From Deinococcus sp. Leaf326 (GTDB lineage Bacteria; Deinococcota; Deinococci; Deinococcales; Deinococcaceae): a stretch of 64,000 nt of DNA. The position numbers and the translations under genes were made by a program. The notes below the pieces were generated by a model, which was not told the DNA's origin, did not search any database, and saw only the letters and a list, made by a program, of their open reading frames with translations. The DNA is taken from contig NZ_LMOM01000065.1 in the NCBI RefSeq assembly GCF_001424185.1, forward strand, positions 1 through 64,000, in the 5' to 3' direction. Every line of letters begins with the position of its first letter. Position 1 is the stretch's first letter. Below are positions 36,738 to 48,702 of this stretch, piece by piece.

Positions 36738-37829
36738 GTGAATAAGCTCACATCGCCGGAGGCCTTCCGGCGGCGCGGCGGGCGGGTCAGTGGCCGGTGG
36801 TCACTGCGCGCGCAGTTCACGTTGGTGATCTTTCTGCTGACCTTCCTGCCGAACCTGACCATCACCCTGCCCGGCCTGCTGCGCGGCGCCGCCCCCACCT
36901 GGCTGCCGCTGTGGATGGTGGCGGTGGGCGGCGTGAGCGCCCTGACCGGCTACGTCCTGAGCGGCGCGCTGCTGCGTCCCCTGCACCGGCTGGAAGCCGA
37001 AGTGGTCGGCGGCGGCGTGGGCGAGGCGCGCAGCGACGACCCGGCCGAGATCCGCGCGCTGCGGGGCGCCTTCGCGGGCCTGCTGACCCGCCTGGGCACC
37101 GAGCAGACCCGGCGCAGCGCCTTCATGGCGACCCTGGTCCATGACCTCAAGACCCCCCTGATCGCGGTGGGGCACCTGACCCGGCTGCTGACCGGCGGCG
37201 GGCTGCCCGAGTCCGAGCGGCGCGGCGCAGGCGAGCAGATGCTGGCCGAGACGGAGCGGCTGCTGGCCCTGGTGGATCAGATGGCCGACGCCCACCGTTT
37301 CGAGCGCGACGACGTGCGGCTGCGCCGCGCACCGACCGACCTGAACCGGCTGCTAGGCGGCGTGGCCCGGAGACTGTCGTCCCGCGCTGCCGAGCGCGGC
37401 CTGAGCCTCAGCGTCAGCGGCCAGGGCGAGGCCGTGGTGGACGCCGCCGCGCTGGAGCGGGCCGTGACCAACCTCACCGAGAACGCCCTGCGCTACGCCC
37501 ACCAGCACACGGCGCTGTCGGTCGGGCCCCTGCCGGAGGGCGGCGTGGGCCTGCGGGTGCAGGACGACGGCCCCGGCCTCGCCTCGCCGCTGGCCGACCT
37601 CGCCCAGCCCTTCAACGCCCAGCCCACGACCATCGCCGGGCAGCAGTACACCGCCGGAACCGCCGGGCTGGGGCTGTTCATCGCCCGGCGCATCGCCGAG
37701 GCGCACGGCGGCGAGCTGCACTACAGCCGGACCCCTCCCGATCTGCCTTCCCCCGGTTCACCACTGCCGGCCCCCGGCACCCCCCCCCTGACCACCTTCA
37801 CGCTCTGCCTCCCGGAGGTTTCCCCATGA
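36738..37829 (+). CDS. Sensor histidine kinase, small two-helix membrane type
   Basis: 363 residues. Two membrane helices (~28-50 and ~57-78) enclose a very short extracellular loop, so the sensor is probably within the membrane. HAMP-like linker ~80-120, then DHp domain with phospho-acceptor His135 (HDLKTPL), and ATPase domain with N box NLTENALRYAH, G1 DDGPGLASPL and G2 GTAGLGLFIARR. GTG start fits TAGGCT plus 7 bases. Although the kinase is HisKA/EnvZ-like, its partner is a NarL-type regulator, an uncommon pairing. The regulator start overlaps its stop by four bases. Confidence 0.92.
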   Translation: MNKLTSPEAFRRRGGRVSGRWSLRAQFTLVIFLLTFLPNLTITLPGLLRGAAPTWLPLWMVAVGGVSALTGYVLSGALLRPLHRLEAEVVGGGVGEARSDDPAEIRALRGAFAGLLTRLGTEQTRRSAFMATLVHDLKTPLIAVGHLTRLLTGGGLPESERRGAGEQMLAETERLLALVDQMADAHRFERDDVRLRRAPTDLNRLLGGVARRLSSRAAERGLSLSVSGQGEAVVDAAALERAVTNLTENALRYAHQHTALSVGPLPEGGVGLRVQDDGPGLASPLADLAQPFNAQPTTIAGQQYTAGTAGLGLFIARRIAEAHGGELHYSRTPPDLPSPGSPLPAPGTPPLTTFTLCLPEVSP

Positions 37830-38410
37830 GACTGGTTATTGCCGACGATCATCCCCTGTTCCGCATGGGCCTCAAGTACGCCCTGATTCAGCAGGGCTTC
37901 GACGTGGTGGCCGAGGCCGCCGACGGTCCGAGCGCCCTGGAAGCCTGCCGCCTGTACCAGCCCGACGCCGCGCTGCTCGACGTGAAGATGCCCGGCATGT
38001 CCGGCATCGAGGTCTGCGACCGCCTGCGCATCACCGCGCCGCGCGTGGTCAGCGTCCTCATCACCACCTTCGCCGAGCCGGCCATCGTGCAGGCCGCCCG
38101 CAGCGCCGGGGCACGCGGCTACGTGAGCAAGGAGACGGACCCCGAAAGCCTCGCCCAGCAGATCCGCGACATCGTGGCCCACCCCGACGTCGACCGCCTG
38201 CCCCAGGTCGAGGTGCCGCGCCTGACCCCCCGCGAGTCCGAAGTGCTGCCGCTGCTCGCGCGCGGGTTCTCGAACAAGGAGATCGCCAAGAACCTCGGCG
38301 TCAGCCCCGATACGGTCAAGGACCACCTCGCCCGCCTGTACGCCAAGCTCGAAGCCCGCGACCGCACCGAAGCGGTCAGCCGCGCGCGGCATATCGGGCT
38401 GCTGGGTTGA
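37826..38410 (+). CDS. NarL/FixJ-type response regulator
   Basis: 194 residues: receiver domain 1-120 with Asp7-Asp8 acidic pair, phospho-acceptor Asp52 (LLDVKMPG) and Lys in GYVSKETD, and LuxR-type helix-turn-helix 130-194 (LTPRESEVLPLLARGFSNKEIAKNLGVSPDTVKDH, landmarks at 132 and 150-165). The receiver-to-HTH linker is short. Coupled to the preceding kinase (ATGA). Probably binds the palindromes upstream of the operon. Confidence 0.94.
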   Translation: MRLVIADDHPLFRMGLKYALIQQGFDVVAEAADGPSALEACRLYQPDAALLDVKMPGMSGIEVCDRLRITAPRVVSVLITTFAEPAIVQAARSAGARGYVSKETDPESLAQQIRDIVAHPDVDRLPQVEVPRLTPRESEVLPLLARGFSNKEIAKNLGVSPDTVKDHLARLYAKLEARDRTEAVSRARHIGLLG

Positions 38411-38441
38411 GGCCCGGCGGCCCCAGGGAGCAGGCACAGGA

Positions 38442-38475
38442 GAACGGCGCGGAGAGAAGACCCTCCGCGCCGTTC
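38442..38475. terminator. 13-bp perfect hairpin between response regulator and minE
   Basis: GAACGGCGCGGAG (38442-38454) pairs perfectly with 38463-38475 around an 8-base loop, followed on the plus strand by TTGT. It sits in the convergent gap and probably serves both sides. Confidence 0.78.
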
Positions 38476-38485
38476 TTGTATATGT

Positions 38486-38731
38486 CTACTTCTTTTTAGG
38501 CTGCGGGTCGTCGATGGCCACGCTCGCCATCAACACGACCTTGTCGCCGTCCTGCTCGACTTCCACGCTGCTGTTGCCCGCCGGGAAGTAGCGCCGCACG
38601 ACTTCGAGGAGATCGTTGCGCAGGGCCTCGACCTTGCCGGGCGGAATCTTGGCGCGGTCGTAGGCCAGCACGAGTTCCAGGCGGTCCTTGAGGGTCTCCT
38701 TGCTGCGCCGGCCCTTCATCCACGAGAACAT
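38486..38731 (-). CDS. minE: Cell division topological specificity factor MinE
   Basis: 81 residues, normal MinE length. N-terminal amphipathic membrane-binding start MFSWMKGRRSKETLKDRL, then AYDRAKIPPGKVEALRNDLLEVVRRYF, the MinD-stimulating helix/strand region. Drives MinD ATP hydrolysis and pole-to-pole oscillation. Starts two bases after the minD stop, so co-translated. minC is not in the window. Confidence 0.95.
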   Translation of the reverse strand: MFSWMKGRRSKETLKDRLELVLAYDRAKIPPGKVEALRNDLLEVVRRYFPAGNSSVEVEQDGDKVVLMASVAIDDPQPKKK

Positions 38732-38732
38732 C

Positions 38733-39536
38733 TCACGCCCCTCCGCCGAACATGCGCTTCAGGGCGGCCCAGAACCCCTTGTCCTCCTCGAACTTGGGAT
38801 AGGGCACGTCCTCGCCGCGCAGGCGCCGGGCGGTCGCCATGAAGGCCTCGCCCGCCTTGGTCTTGCCCAGCACCGCCGGCTCGCCCACGTTGGTCGAGAC
38901 GATGATGCCCTCGTCCTCGGGCACGATACCGATGGGCTTGACTCCCAGGATGTCGAGCATGTCGGACTCCGAGAGCATGTTGCCGCTGGCGACCATCTTG
39001 GGCCGCAGCCGGTTGATGACGAGCCGGATCTCACCCACCTGCTGCGCCTCGAGCAGACCGATGATGCGGTCGGCGTCACGCACGCTGGAGACCTCGGGGT
39101 TCACGACCACCAGCGCGCCCTTGGCGGGGGCAGCGGCCGTCCTGAACCCCGACTCGATCCCGGCGGGGCTGTCGATCAGCACGCGGTCGAAGCCCTCGTC
39201 CTGCACCAGCCCGCGCACGACTTCCTTGAAGACCTCGGGGTCCAGGGCGTCCTTGTCGCGGGTCTGGGAGGCGGGCAGCAGGTACAGGTTCTCGACGCGC
39301 TTGTCCCGGATCAGGGCCTGACTCATGCGGCACTTGCCCTCGAGCACGTCCACGAGGTCGAAGACCACGCGGGACTCGAGGCCCATGACCACGTCGAGGT
39401 TGCGCAGACCCACGTCCACGTCGATCACGACGACCTTTTCCCCCAGCTTGGCGAGGGCTGCCCCGATGTTGGCGGTGGTGGTGGTCTTGCCGACCCCACC
39501 TTTCCCCGACGTGACGACGATGACCTTAGCGTCCAT
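38733..39536 (-). CDS. minD: Septum site-determining ATPase MinD
   Basis: 267-residue deviant-Walker ATPase: KVIVVTSGKGGVGKTTTTAN (Walker A with signature Lys), VVIDVDVGLRNLD, LIDSPAGIESG, and a C-terminal amphipathic membrane-targeting helix rich in Lys/Phe/Trp (KGFWAALKRMFG). Start ATG 39536 is exactly 7 bases from TACACT (39544-39549, minus), showing that the unit begins here and is minDE, without minC at its head. Confidence 0.96.
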   Translation of the reverse strand: MDAKVIVVTSGKGGVGKTTTTANIGAALAKLGEKVVVIDVDVGLRNLDVVMGLESRVVFDLVDVLEGKCRMSQALIRDKRVENLYLLPASQTRDKDALDPEVFKEVVRGLVQDEGFDRVLIDSPAGIESGFRTAAAPAKGALVVVNPEVSSVRDADRIIGLLEAQQVGEIRLVINRLRPKMVASGNMLSESDMLDILGVKPIGIVPEDEGIIVSTNVGEPAVLGKTKAGEAFMATARRLRGEDVPYPKFEEDKGFWAALKRMFGGGA

Positions 39537-39640
39537 TGGCGGCAGTGTAGCAGGGGAAATTGAGGAGATCGTCCCCCGTCCGGCGCCCCTGCACCCGGCC
39601 AAACCCGCGCCGGGCGGCTTTATTTCGGGCGGCCGGGGCC

Positions 39641-41065
<1,425 letters not shown>

Positions 41066-41153
41066 GGAGGACAGGATAGGGGGAAGCGGGTTGCGGCGAG
41101 TGGAGACGGGTGCGGGAACCCCCACGCTCTCCGCTATGGGCCACAATGCTCCC

Positions 41154-41987
41154 ATGACCACGGCCGAGCCCTCTCCCACCCGCCAGACGGCCGTGGGCCT
41201 GGCACGCGGCACGGCGGGCGGGCTGCTGCTGGGGTTGCCGGTCCTGATGACGATGGAGATGTGGCAGCACGGCTACGCCCTGCCCACCTGGAAGCTCGCG
41301 CTGTTCTACGGCGTCAACTTTCTGGTCCTGCTCATCCTGGAGTATTACAGCGGCTTTCAGGACGAGGAAACCGCGCTGGACGTGGTGCAGGACGCCGTGA
41401 TCGCGGCCGGGCTGGGGCTGGTGGTGGCAGGCGCCCTACTGTGGATCTTCGGGGTCATCGGTCCGGATCTGGGCGCGCGCGAGGTGATCGGCAAGGTCGT
41501 GGTCGAGAGCATTCCGGTGTCCATCGGCGCGAGCGTGGCGGCCGGGCAGCTCGGTACACGTGGGCGGGGCGAGGACCGCAACCGCCGTGAGGCGGGGTAC
41601 TGGGGCACCCTCGCCATCGCGCTGGGGGGCGCGGTCGTGTTCGGCTTCAACGTGGCCCCCACCGAGGAGCCCATGCTCATCGGGCTGATGATGTCCGACG
41701 TGCAGGCGCTCGCACTAATGCTCGTCGCCCTCGTGCAGACCCACGCCGTCGTGTACGCGCTGGACTTCCGGGGCAGTGTTCCTATTCCCGAGGGCCGCAG
41801 TCCGCTGGGCGTCTTCTTCCGCTCCAGCGTGGTGACGTTCGCCCTCTCGGTGCTCGTGGCCCTGTTTCTGCTGTGGGTCTTCGGGCGGGTGGACGCCGAC
41901 ACGGGCCTGCTGCCCACCGTCCACATGACGGTCGCCCTGGGCCTCGTGACCAGCCTGGGCGCCTCGGCTGCCAAACTCCTGCTGTGA
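41154..41987 (+). CDS. TIGR02587-family integral membrane protein
   Basis: 277 residues, about seven helices, matching the TIGR02587 family in its landmarks: RGTAGGLLLGLPVLMTMEMWQ, ILEYYSGFQDEE, VESIPVSIGASVAAGQLG, and GFNVAPTEEPMLIG. Function unknown. It is followed after 7 bases by a TIGR02588 protein, and the two families are known to occur as a pair. CACAAT lies 6 bases before ATG. Confidence 0.88.
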   Translation: MTTAEPSPTRQTAVGLARGTAGGLLLGLPVLMTMEMWQHGYALPTWKLALFYGVNFLVLLILEYYSGFQDEETALDVVQDAVIAAGLGLVVAGALLWIFGVIGPDLGAREVIGKVVVESIPVSIGASVAAGQLGTRGRGEDRNRREAGYWGTLAIALGGAVVFGFNVAPTEEPMLIGLMMSDVQALALMLVALVQTHAVVYALDFRGSVPIPEGRSPLGVFFRSSVVTFALSVLVALFLLWVFGRVDADTGLLPTVHMTVALGLVTSLGASAAKLLL

Positions 41988-41994
41988 ACGCGCC

Positions 41995-42438
41995 ATGACT
42001 CAGGACCAGAATCCGCAACAAGACGGGCAGCCGCAAGAGCAGCCAGACGACCAGCAGCCGACCCGCAAGGCGCCGGCCGCACTGGAGTGGCTCGCCAGCG
42101 CGGTGGCTCTGCTCCTCGTTATGGGAACATTGGGCTACCTCGTGTGGCACGCGGCGCAACCGGCACGACCCGTGGCCTTCGAGGTCCGTGCCGACAAGCT
42201 GGAACGCCGTCTGGACCGCTTCTATCAACAGGTCGAGGTTCGCAACCTGGGTAGCGAGAGTGCCGGCCAGGTGGAGCTCCGGGGCACGCTGAGCCAGGGC
42301 GGGACCGTCCTGGAAGAGGTTACGGGCCAGATCGACGGTGTTCCCGCCGACTCGGCCCGCTCCACCACCCTGATCTTCCGCACGGACCCGCAGGGCCGCA
42401 TCCTGAATCTCGATATCGCAAGCTACGGCGAACCCTGA
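41995..42438 (+). CDS. TIGR02588-family membrane-anchored protein
   Basis: 147 residues: a Gln/Asp/Pro-rich cytoplasmic tail (1-27), one membrane helix (~30-53, LEWLASAVALLLVMGTLGYL) and an extracytoplasmic beta-sandwich domain of ~95 residues (FYQQVEVRNLGSESAGQVEL). This is the partner of TIGR02587 and most likely forms a complex with it. Function unknown. Confidence 0.87.
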   Translation: MTQDQNPQQDGQPQEQPDDQQPTRKAPAALEWLASAVALLLVMGTLGYLVWHAAQPARPVAFEVRADKLERRLDRFYQQVEVRNLGSESAGQVELRGTLSQGGTVLEEVTGQIDGVPADSARSTTLIFRTDPQGRILNLDIASYGEP

Positions 42439-42475
42439 GCGGAGACGGCCGGACCCCCTCCGCCCAGACCGGCCC

Positions 42476-43462
42476 TCAGCTCCAGTTCCAGACCGTCGGC
42501 TCGAATTCGTAGGAACCGGGCGCGAGGCGGCGCAGGTGCCCGAGCGCCGGAAAGGGGAAGTGGTAGCCCGTGACCCACAGCTTCTCGTCGGTGGCGCGCG
42601 CAAAGATGGCCTGCCGGGTGCGGGCAGCCTGCGCGCCGTCCACGTCGAAGCCCACATAGGCGCCTTCGTACTTGAGGGAGAGCAGGAAGTGCCCCGCCGC
42701 GTCCCCGAAGACCATCAGGCCGGGGCCGCTGCCCACGCGCGCCAGGACGCTGAGGTGGTTGGCGGTGTGGCCGGGGGTGCTCACGCTCGTCAGGCCCGGC
42801 ACGATCTCGGCGCCCGCCGCGATGAGGCGGAAGCGGCCCTTCAGGGCGATGAGGTTGTTCTTCACGGCGTCGTTGGGGGTGGCCTGGGTGGTCCAGAAGT
42901 TGAACTCGGCCTCGCCCATGACGTGCTGCGCGTTCGCGAAGACCGGCTGCCCGTTCGCCGTGAGGCCACCGATGTGGTCGCCGTGCCCGTGCGTGATGAA
43001 GACCGTGCTGATGCTCTGGGGCGTGATCCCTGCGCGGGCGAGGTTGGCGACAAGCTGCCCGCCCGTGCCGCCGCGTCCGGTGTCGATCAGCGTGCGCCGG
43101 CCCCCGATCTCGATGACGACCGGATTGAAGTGGTTGACCGTGTTCGTGGCCGCCACGCCGTACTCGGCCAGGACCGCGGCGAACTCGGCCTGCCGGTCGG
43201 GGTTGGCTCCCCAGGTGGGCAGCACAGCCGCCAAGGGCGCCGCGCCGTCGCTGACCACGGTGACGGTCATCTCGCCGATCTGCTGGCGGTAGAAGCCGTT
43301 GCCGTTCATGGGCGCCATGGGAGCGGCCGGCGTGGTGGGCGGGGAGGTCTGGGCGCGGGCCAGCGGCGCGGCCACGCTGGCGAGGCCGGCGGCGCCCAGC
43401 AACTTCAGGGCGGAGCGGCGGGTGGGGGGCTGAGGCGCATCGTCGGGTTTCCGGTCACTCAT
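42476..43462 (-). CDS. Tat-exported metallo-beta-lactamase-fold hydrolase
   Basis: 328 residues. Twin-arginine signal RRSALKLLGAAGLASVAAP (15-33). Metal-binding motif HGHGDHIGG, upstream GRRTLIDTGRGG, downstream His in TPGHTANHLSV and Asp in VFGDAAG complete the zinc-site pattern of MBL hydrolases. Related proteins include quorum-quenching lactonases and generic periplasmic hydrolases; substrate unknown. GGAGG before ATG, unlike most neighbours. The gap to the TIGR02588 stop has a GGCCGG/CCGGCC inverted repeat (42447-42452, 42469-42474). Confidence 0.9.
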   Translation of the reverse strand: MSDRKPDDAPQPPTRRSALKLLGAAGLASVAAPLARAQTSPPTTPAAPMAPMNGNGFYRQQIGEMTVTVVSDGAAPLAAVLPTWGANPDRQAEFAAVLAEYGVAATNTVNHFNPVVIEIGGRRTLIDTGRGGTGGQLVANLARAGITPQSISTVFITHGHGDHIGGLTANGQPVFANAQHVMGEAEFNFWTTQATPNDAVKNNLIALKGRFRLIAAGAEIVPGLTSVSTPGHTANHLSVLARVGSGPGLMVFGDAAGHFLLSLKYEGAYVGFDVDGAQAARTRQAIFARATDEKLWVTGYHFPFPALGHLRRLAPGSYEFEPTVWNWS

Positions 43463-43553
43463 GAACGAACCTCCAGGTGGAATTTCATTTGAACATTAAG
43501 CGATCAGCGTAGGGCTTTGCCGTGAGCAGGGAACGCCCGCCTTGAGGCAGCCT

Positions 43554-45221
<1,668 letters not shown>

Positions 45222-45270
45222 GGGCGTTCTGTTCCCAGCATATCGCGCCCCGGCCCAGCCACCGTGAGGT

Positions 45271-45633
45271 CTATCCGTCCGCCTCCAGCAACTCGACCTG
45301 CCGCCCGTCGGGGTCGAGGACGAAGGCCATATCGCGGCCACTGGGGCTGGGCTGTAGGTCGCGGGTCACGGGAACGCCCGCCGCGCGCAGGTCGAGCAGC
45401 AGGGCGCGCAGGCCCCGAACATGCACGGCAATGTGTTCGGCCCAGTGGGGGTGCGGGCGCGCTTCCTCGCCCATGACCTCAAAGAATTGCAGGCGGCCCT
45501 CGCCCAGCCTCAGCACAGCGCGGCGGTGGCCCTCGGCGGTCACGAGGTCCTTTTCGGTCACGCCGCCTAGGCACACATAGAAAGCGAGGGCGGCGCCCAC
45601 GTCATGGGAGAGGAAGGAGACGTGCTTGAGCAT
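45271..45633 (-). CDS. VOC-family (glyoxalase-like) protein
   Basis: 120 residues forming one vicinal-oxygen-chelate module pair (VSFLSHDVGAALAFYVCLGGV; GEGRLQFFEVMGEE; EHIAVHVRGLRALL; MAFVLDPDGRQVELLEAD). Metal-ligand positions would be His4 region, Glu in the second strand, His in EHIAVHV and Glu in VELLE. Lyase, isomerase or resistance function cannot be chosen. TACCCT lies 6 bases before ATG (45640-45645, minus). Confidence 0.88.
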   Translation of the reverse strand: MLKHVSFLSHDVGAALAFYVCLGGVTEKDLVTAEGHRRAVLRLGEGRLQFFEVMGEEARPHPHWAEHIAVHVRGLRALLLDLRAAGVPVTRDLQPSPSGRDMAFVLDPDGRQVELLEADG

Positions 45634-45708
45634 GGGCGCAGGGTAGCGCGGCCGCACAAAGCCGGAGCGGGGGGGGGTAGCCCGGCGCTCCGGCTTGGGG
45701 GTAAAGGG

Positions 45709-48636
45709 TTATTTGACGAGTGAGGCGAAGTAGGTGGTGGTCGAGGTGCCGCTATAGGTGGTGGACGAGCCGAAAAGCCACGCACCGCCACCACCGTTGA
45801 GGCTCTGACCGGCGTTGGAGAGATATGGACTTTGCGACGAGTAGGTGTAGATGGTCGTCGCTTTGGCCGCGTTGTTCGTCAGGTCAAGTTTGAGAAAGCT
45901 GCTGCCACCAAACAACCACAGGCTGTTGGGGTCGGCGCGGTCTATACCGATAATATTTCCGTATCCGTATGTATTGTTGTAGCTCCTGGTATCTCCAGCC
46001 GGAGTAGCACGCAGGATGCCGCCTCCACCCACGGCGTACCAGTTACCGGAGTTGTCGAGCACCGCAGGTAGAGGCTGAGACGTATTGCGCACAGCGTCGC
46101 TTACGACCGCTGTCGCCGTGTCGATCCGGTAGAGCCTGCTGGAGCCGACGATCATCAGGGTCCGGCCATCCGGGCTGCTGAGAATGGGGTTGGTGCTGTC
46201 AACTTCCGTGAGCATGGTTACCCGTTCGGCAGTACTAGTCAGAAGACTGGCCTTGTTCAGGGCCACCCCCGCCCCGGTGTTGCTCAGGAACCAGAAGTTT
46301 CCCTGAGCGTCTGGCTTGCCGGTCAGAACGCCGTAATTCAGATCACTCCCGCGCAGCGTCACGGCACTGCGCTCGCCGGTCGCGCCCACACGCGTCAGGG
46401 TGAAGACGTACGCACCCTGGGTACTGCCGTCGTTCAGGGTCAGCACGAGGGCATCACCCCCAGGCGTGCTGAACAGCCGCGTCGTGTAGGCAGGAGACCC
46501 CAACGGGTCTTTGTTTAGGATGCCCAGGTCAACCCGCTGCACCGTCTGCCGGCCTTCCTGACGTAGCAAGGTCAAGGTGTTATCCGCAGCGCGGTCAAGA
46601 ATCCAGACTCCGCTGGCAGCAGGGGCCGAGGCGTGATAACCACGCAGGGCGATAGGCGTGCGGATAGGCGAGACACTGTAGCTCTGTGTGGCGTTGGAGC
46701 CGGCGACGATTTTTGGTCCGACCACCTGAACGTCAAAGGTCGTTCCCACCGTCACGTCCGGCCCGACGGTCAGTTTGATGGTCGCATTCGCCTGGCCGTT
46801 CGCCGTCAGGGTCACGGTTTCAGTCGTGGCGCTCACACCCGCCGGTAAGCCCGCGAGCGTAACGGTCGTGGTGCCGGCATAGCCCTCCACGCTGCTCAGG
46901 GCAACGGGAAAGTCCCGCGTTTCACCCTGAGCGAGCGATCCAGTCTGCTCAGAGAGCGAAGTGGTGAAGTAGGCCGATACGCTGGGAACCGTCAAACTGA
47001 CGTACAGACTGCCTCGTCCTACCTCTATCCCCCCCTTCTTAACGATCAGGGTCAGGGGACCGCTATAGGCCTTGGCCTCGGCCTCAGCGCTGAAAGTCAG
47101 GTTGCGGGCAAGCGCCTGGGCGCCCACACCCTGTCTCCTCAGGCCCTGACCACGGATAGGCGCGGTCTCTAGGCTGGGAAGGGTCAGGGTCGCGGGGGTG
47201 ACGGTGACGCCGGGCACATTAGTTTCCAGCGTCACATCACCGCTGATCGCGCCGGATTGGTTGAGGCGCACGCTACGGGTAGCCGTCTGCCCGGCGCGCA
47301 GGGCCAACTCGCCCTGATCGTCGAAGATGACTTCTATGCCCTCTCTGGACGGACTGTACTGGAGTTGAGTACGGGTTCCCATGGGGACGGAGGTGACAGC
47401 GAATGTCACCGTATCCTGTTCGTCCACACCGACCAGTCTCTCGTTGACGAGGTTCCAGCCCCGATTCAGGCTCACGTCCAACTGGGTCTCGAAGCCCGCA
47501 CAGATCTGCCGCCCCTTGAGGCGAACGGCGGTGTCGGAGTACACCCGGAGGACGAACTGGCCAGCCGTATCCCGTTCCCGCAGCGTGCCCAGCAGATCGC
47601 CGGCAACCGTGCGCACCGCATACGTCGAGGAAAAAGAGGACAGTCCAGGATTGCGCGCGCTGCTTTCTCCGGAGAACGTGCATCCGGAAAGAAGGCCCTC
47701 CACCCTGGGAGCACTCGGCAGCCGTCCACCGACGATCCCGGTGGCGGCTACTGTTCCAACGACCACCGGGCCGGTGTAGTCGTACCCCAGTACCTGCCCC
47801 TCGCCGTACTTCCAGTCCGGGATCACGCCCTGGATGCTGGCGGGGTCCACGGAACTGCTGAGATCGGTCGCCGTGGCATCTTCCCCCCCCGTCACCAGCA
47901 GGCTGAAGCTGTACGGCGTCGCCTTCAGGTTCGCCGGGTCCACCCCACCCATATCCACTGCGAACGTCACGTTCGTGCTTGCCCCCGCCGCCAGCGACGT
48001 CGCCGCCAGCCACCCCCCGTCCGTCACCTGCACGCTCAGCCCCGCCGGCGCCGCCACATTCAGCCCCGCCGTGCTCAGGCCCCGAAAGTACACGTCGGCG
48101 TCAGGGTCGGCCTGCGCCGCCGTCTTGTCGGTATTCAGGCGCTGCCCCTGCACCGGGGTCAGGGTCCCCGCCAACGCCGAGGCGTCACTGCCGTCGAAGT
48201 ACCGCACCGTCCGGAAGGGCGTGCCCCCAGCCGTCGGCGCCTGGGCATTGTTGGAAGGGTCGCCGTCGGTGTCGTTCAGGGCCACGGGCAGGAAGACGAG
48301 ATTCTTCAGGGCCCGCCCTGAAGTGTTCGTGAGCTTGAAGGTGGCCTGGGCGTGCCGCACGCTCTTGCCGTTCTCTGTGGTGACGAATTCGAGGGTGGAG
48401 AGGGGGGTGGTGCCCAGACCGAGGGGCTCGGGGGCGTTTTCGAGACGCTGGGCCCCTAGACCGCCGCCGAGGCGCTGGGCGGAGGCGGTGGCCTGCGCGC
48501 TGCCGAGGTTCTGGAAGTTCAGTTCGTACAGTGCCGACGGCGTGGGGGCCACGGGCGGCGTGACGGCCTCGGACGTCCGGCCGCACGCCGCCAGCAGGCA
48601 GGTGATGGCCAGAAAAGGAAGAGCTTTGAGGGTCAA
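45709..48636 (-). CDS. Large exported lipoprotein with beta-sandwich and propeller-like regions
   Basis: 975 residues from a TTG start (48634-48636, AAGGAG 7 bases upstream) that yields a clean lipoprotein signal MTLKALPFLAITCLLAACG, lipobox Cys18. Residues ~60-280 are a cohesin/CARDB-like beta domain (TFKLTNTSGRALKNLVFLPV), ~440-680 are Ig-like repeats (VPGVTVTPATLTLP; LAGLPAGVSATTETVTL, as in NEW3/BACON-type modules), and ~700-975 repeat beta-propeller blades ending with Tyr/Ser/Thr-rich text. No catalytic motif. Codon use in the 3' half is less GC-biased than in neighbours. Probably a surface protein of adhesive or structural role; name unknown. Confidence 0.78.
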   Translation of the reverse strand: MTLKALPFLAITCLLAACGRTSEAVTPPVAPTPSALYELNFQNLGSAQATASAQRLGGGLGAQRLENAPEPLGLGTTPLSTLEFVTTENGKSVRHAQATFKLTNTSGRALKNLVFLPVALNDTDGDPSNNAQAPTAGGTPFRTVRYFDGSDASALAGTLTPVQGQRLNTDKTAAQADPDADVYFRGLSTAGLNVAAPAGLSVQVTDGGWLAATSLAAGASTNVTFAVDMGGVDPANLKATPYSFSLLVTGGEDATATDLSSSVDPASIQGVIPDWKYGEGQVLGYDYTGPVVVGTVAATGIVGGRLPSAPRVEGLLSGCTFSGESSARNPGLSSFSSTYAVRTVAGDLLGTLRERDTAGQFVLRVYSDTAVRLKGRQICAGFETQLDVSLNRGWNLVNERLVGVDEQDTVTFAVTSVPMGTRTQLQYSPSREGIEVIFDDQGELALRAGQTATRSVRLNQSGAISGDVTLETNVPGVTVTPATLTLPSLETAPIRGQGLRRQGVGAQALARNLTFSAEAEAKAYSGPLTLIVKKGGIEVGRGSLYVSLTVPSVSAYFTTSLSEQTGSLAQGETRDFPVALSSVEGYAGTTTVTLAGLPAGVSATTETVTLTANGQANATIKLTVGPDVTVGTTFDVQVVGPKIVAGSNATQSYSVSPIRTPIALRGYHASAPAASGVWILDRAADNTLTLLRQEGRQTVQRVDLGILNKDPLGSPAYTTRLFSTPGGDALVLTLNDGSTQGAYVFTLTRVGATGERSAVTLRGSDLNYGVLTGKPDAQGNFWFLSNTGAGVALNKASLLTSTAERVTMLTEVDSTNPILSSPDGRTLMIVGSSRLYRIDTATAVVSDAVRNTSQPLPAVLDNSGNWYAVGGGGILRATPAGDTRSYNNTYGYGNIIGIDRADPNSLWLFGGSSFLKLDLTNNAAKATTIYTYSSQSPYLSNAGQSLNGGGGAWLFGSSTTYSGTSTTTYFASLVK

Positions 48637-48702
48637 GATGGACTCCTTGGTAGGCGCGGCGTCGCGCAGAAGAGAGGCAGAGATCGAACAGGAGAGTCTT
48701 CC

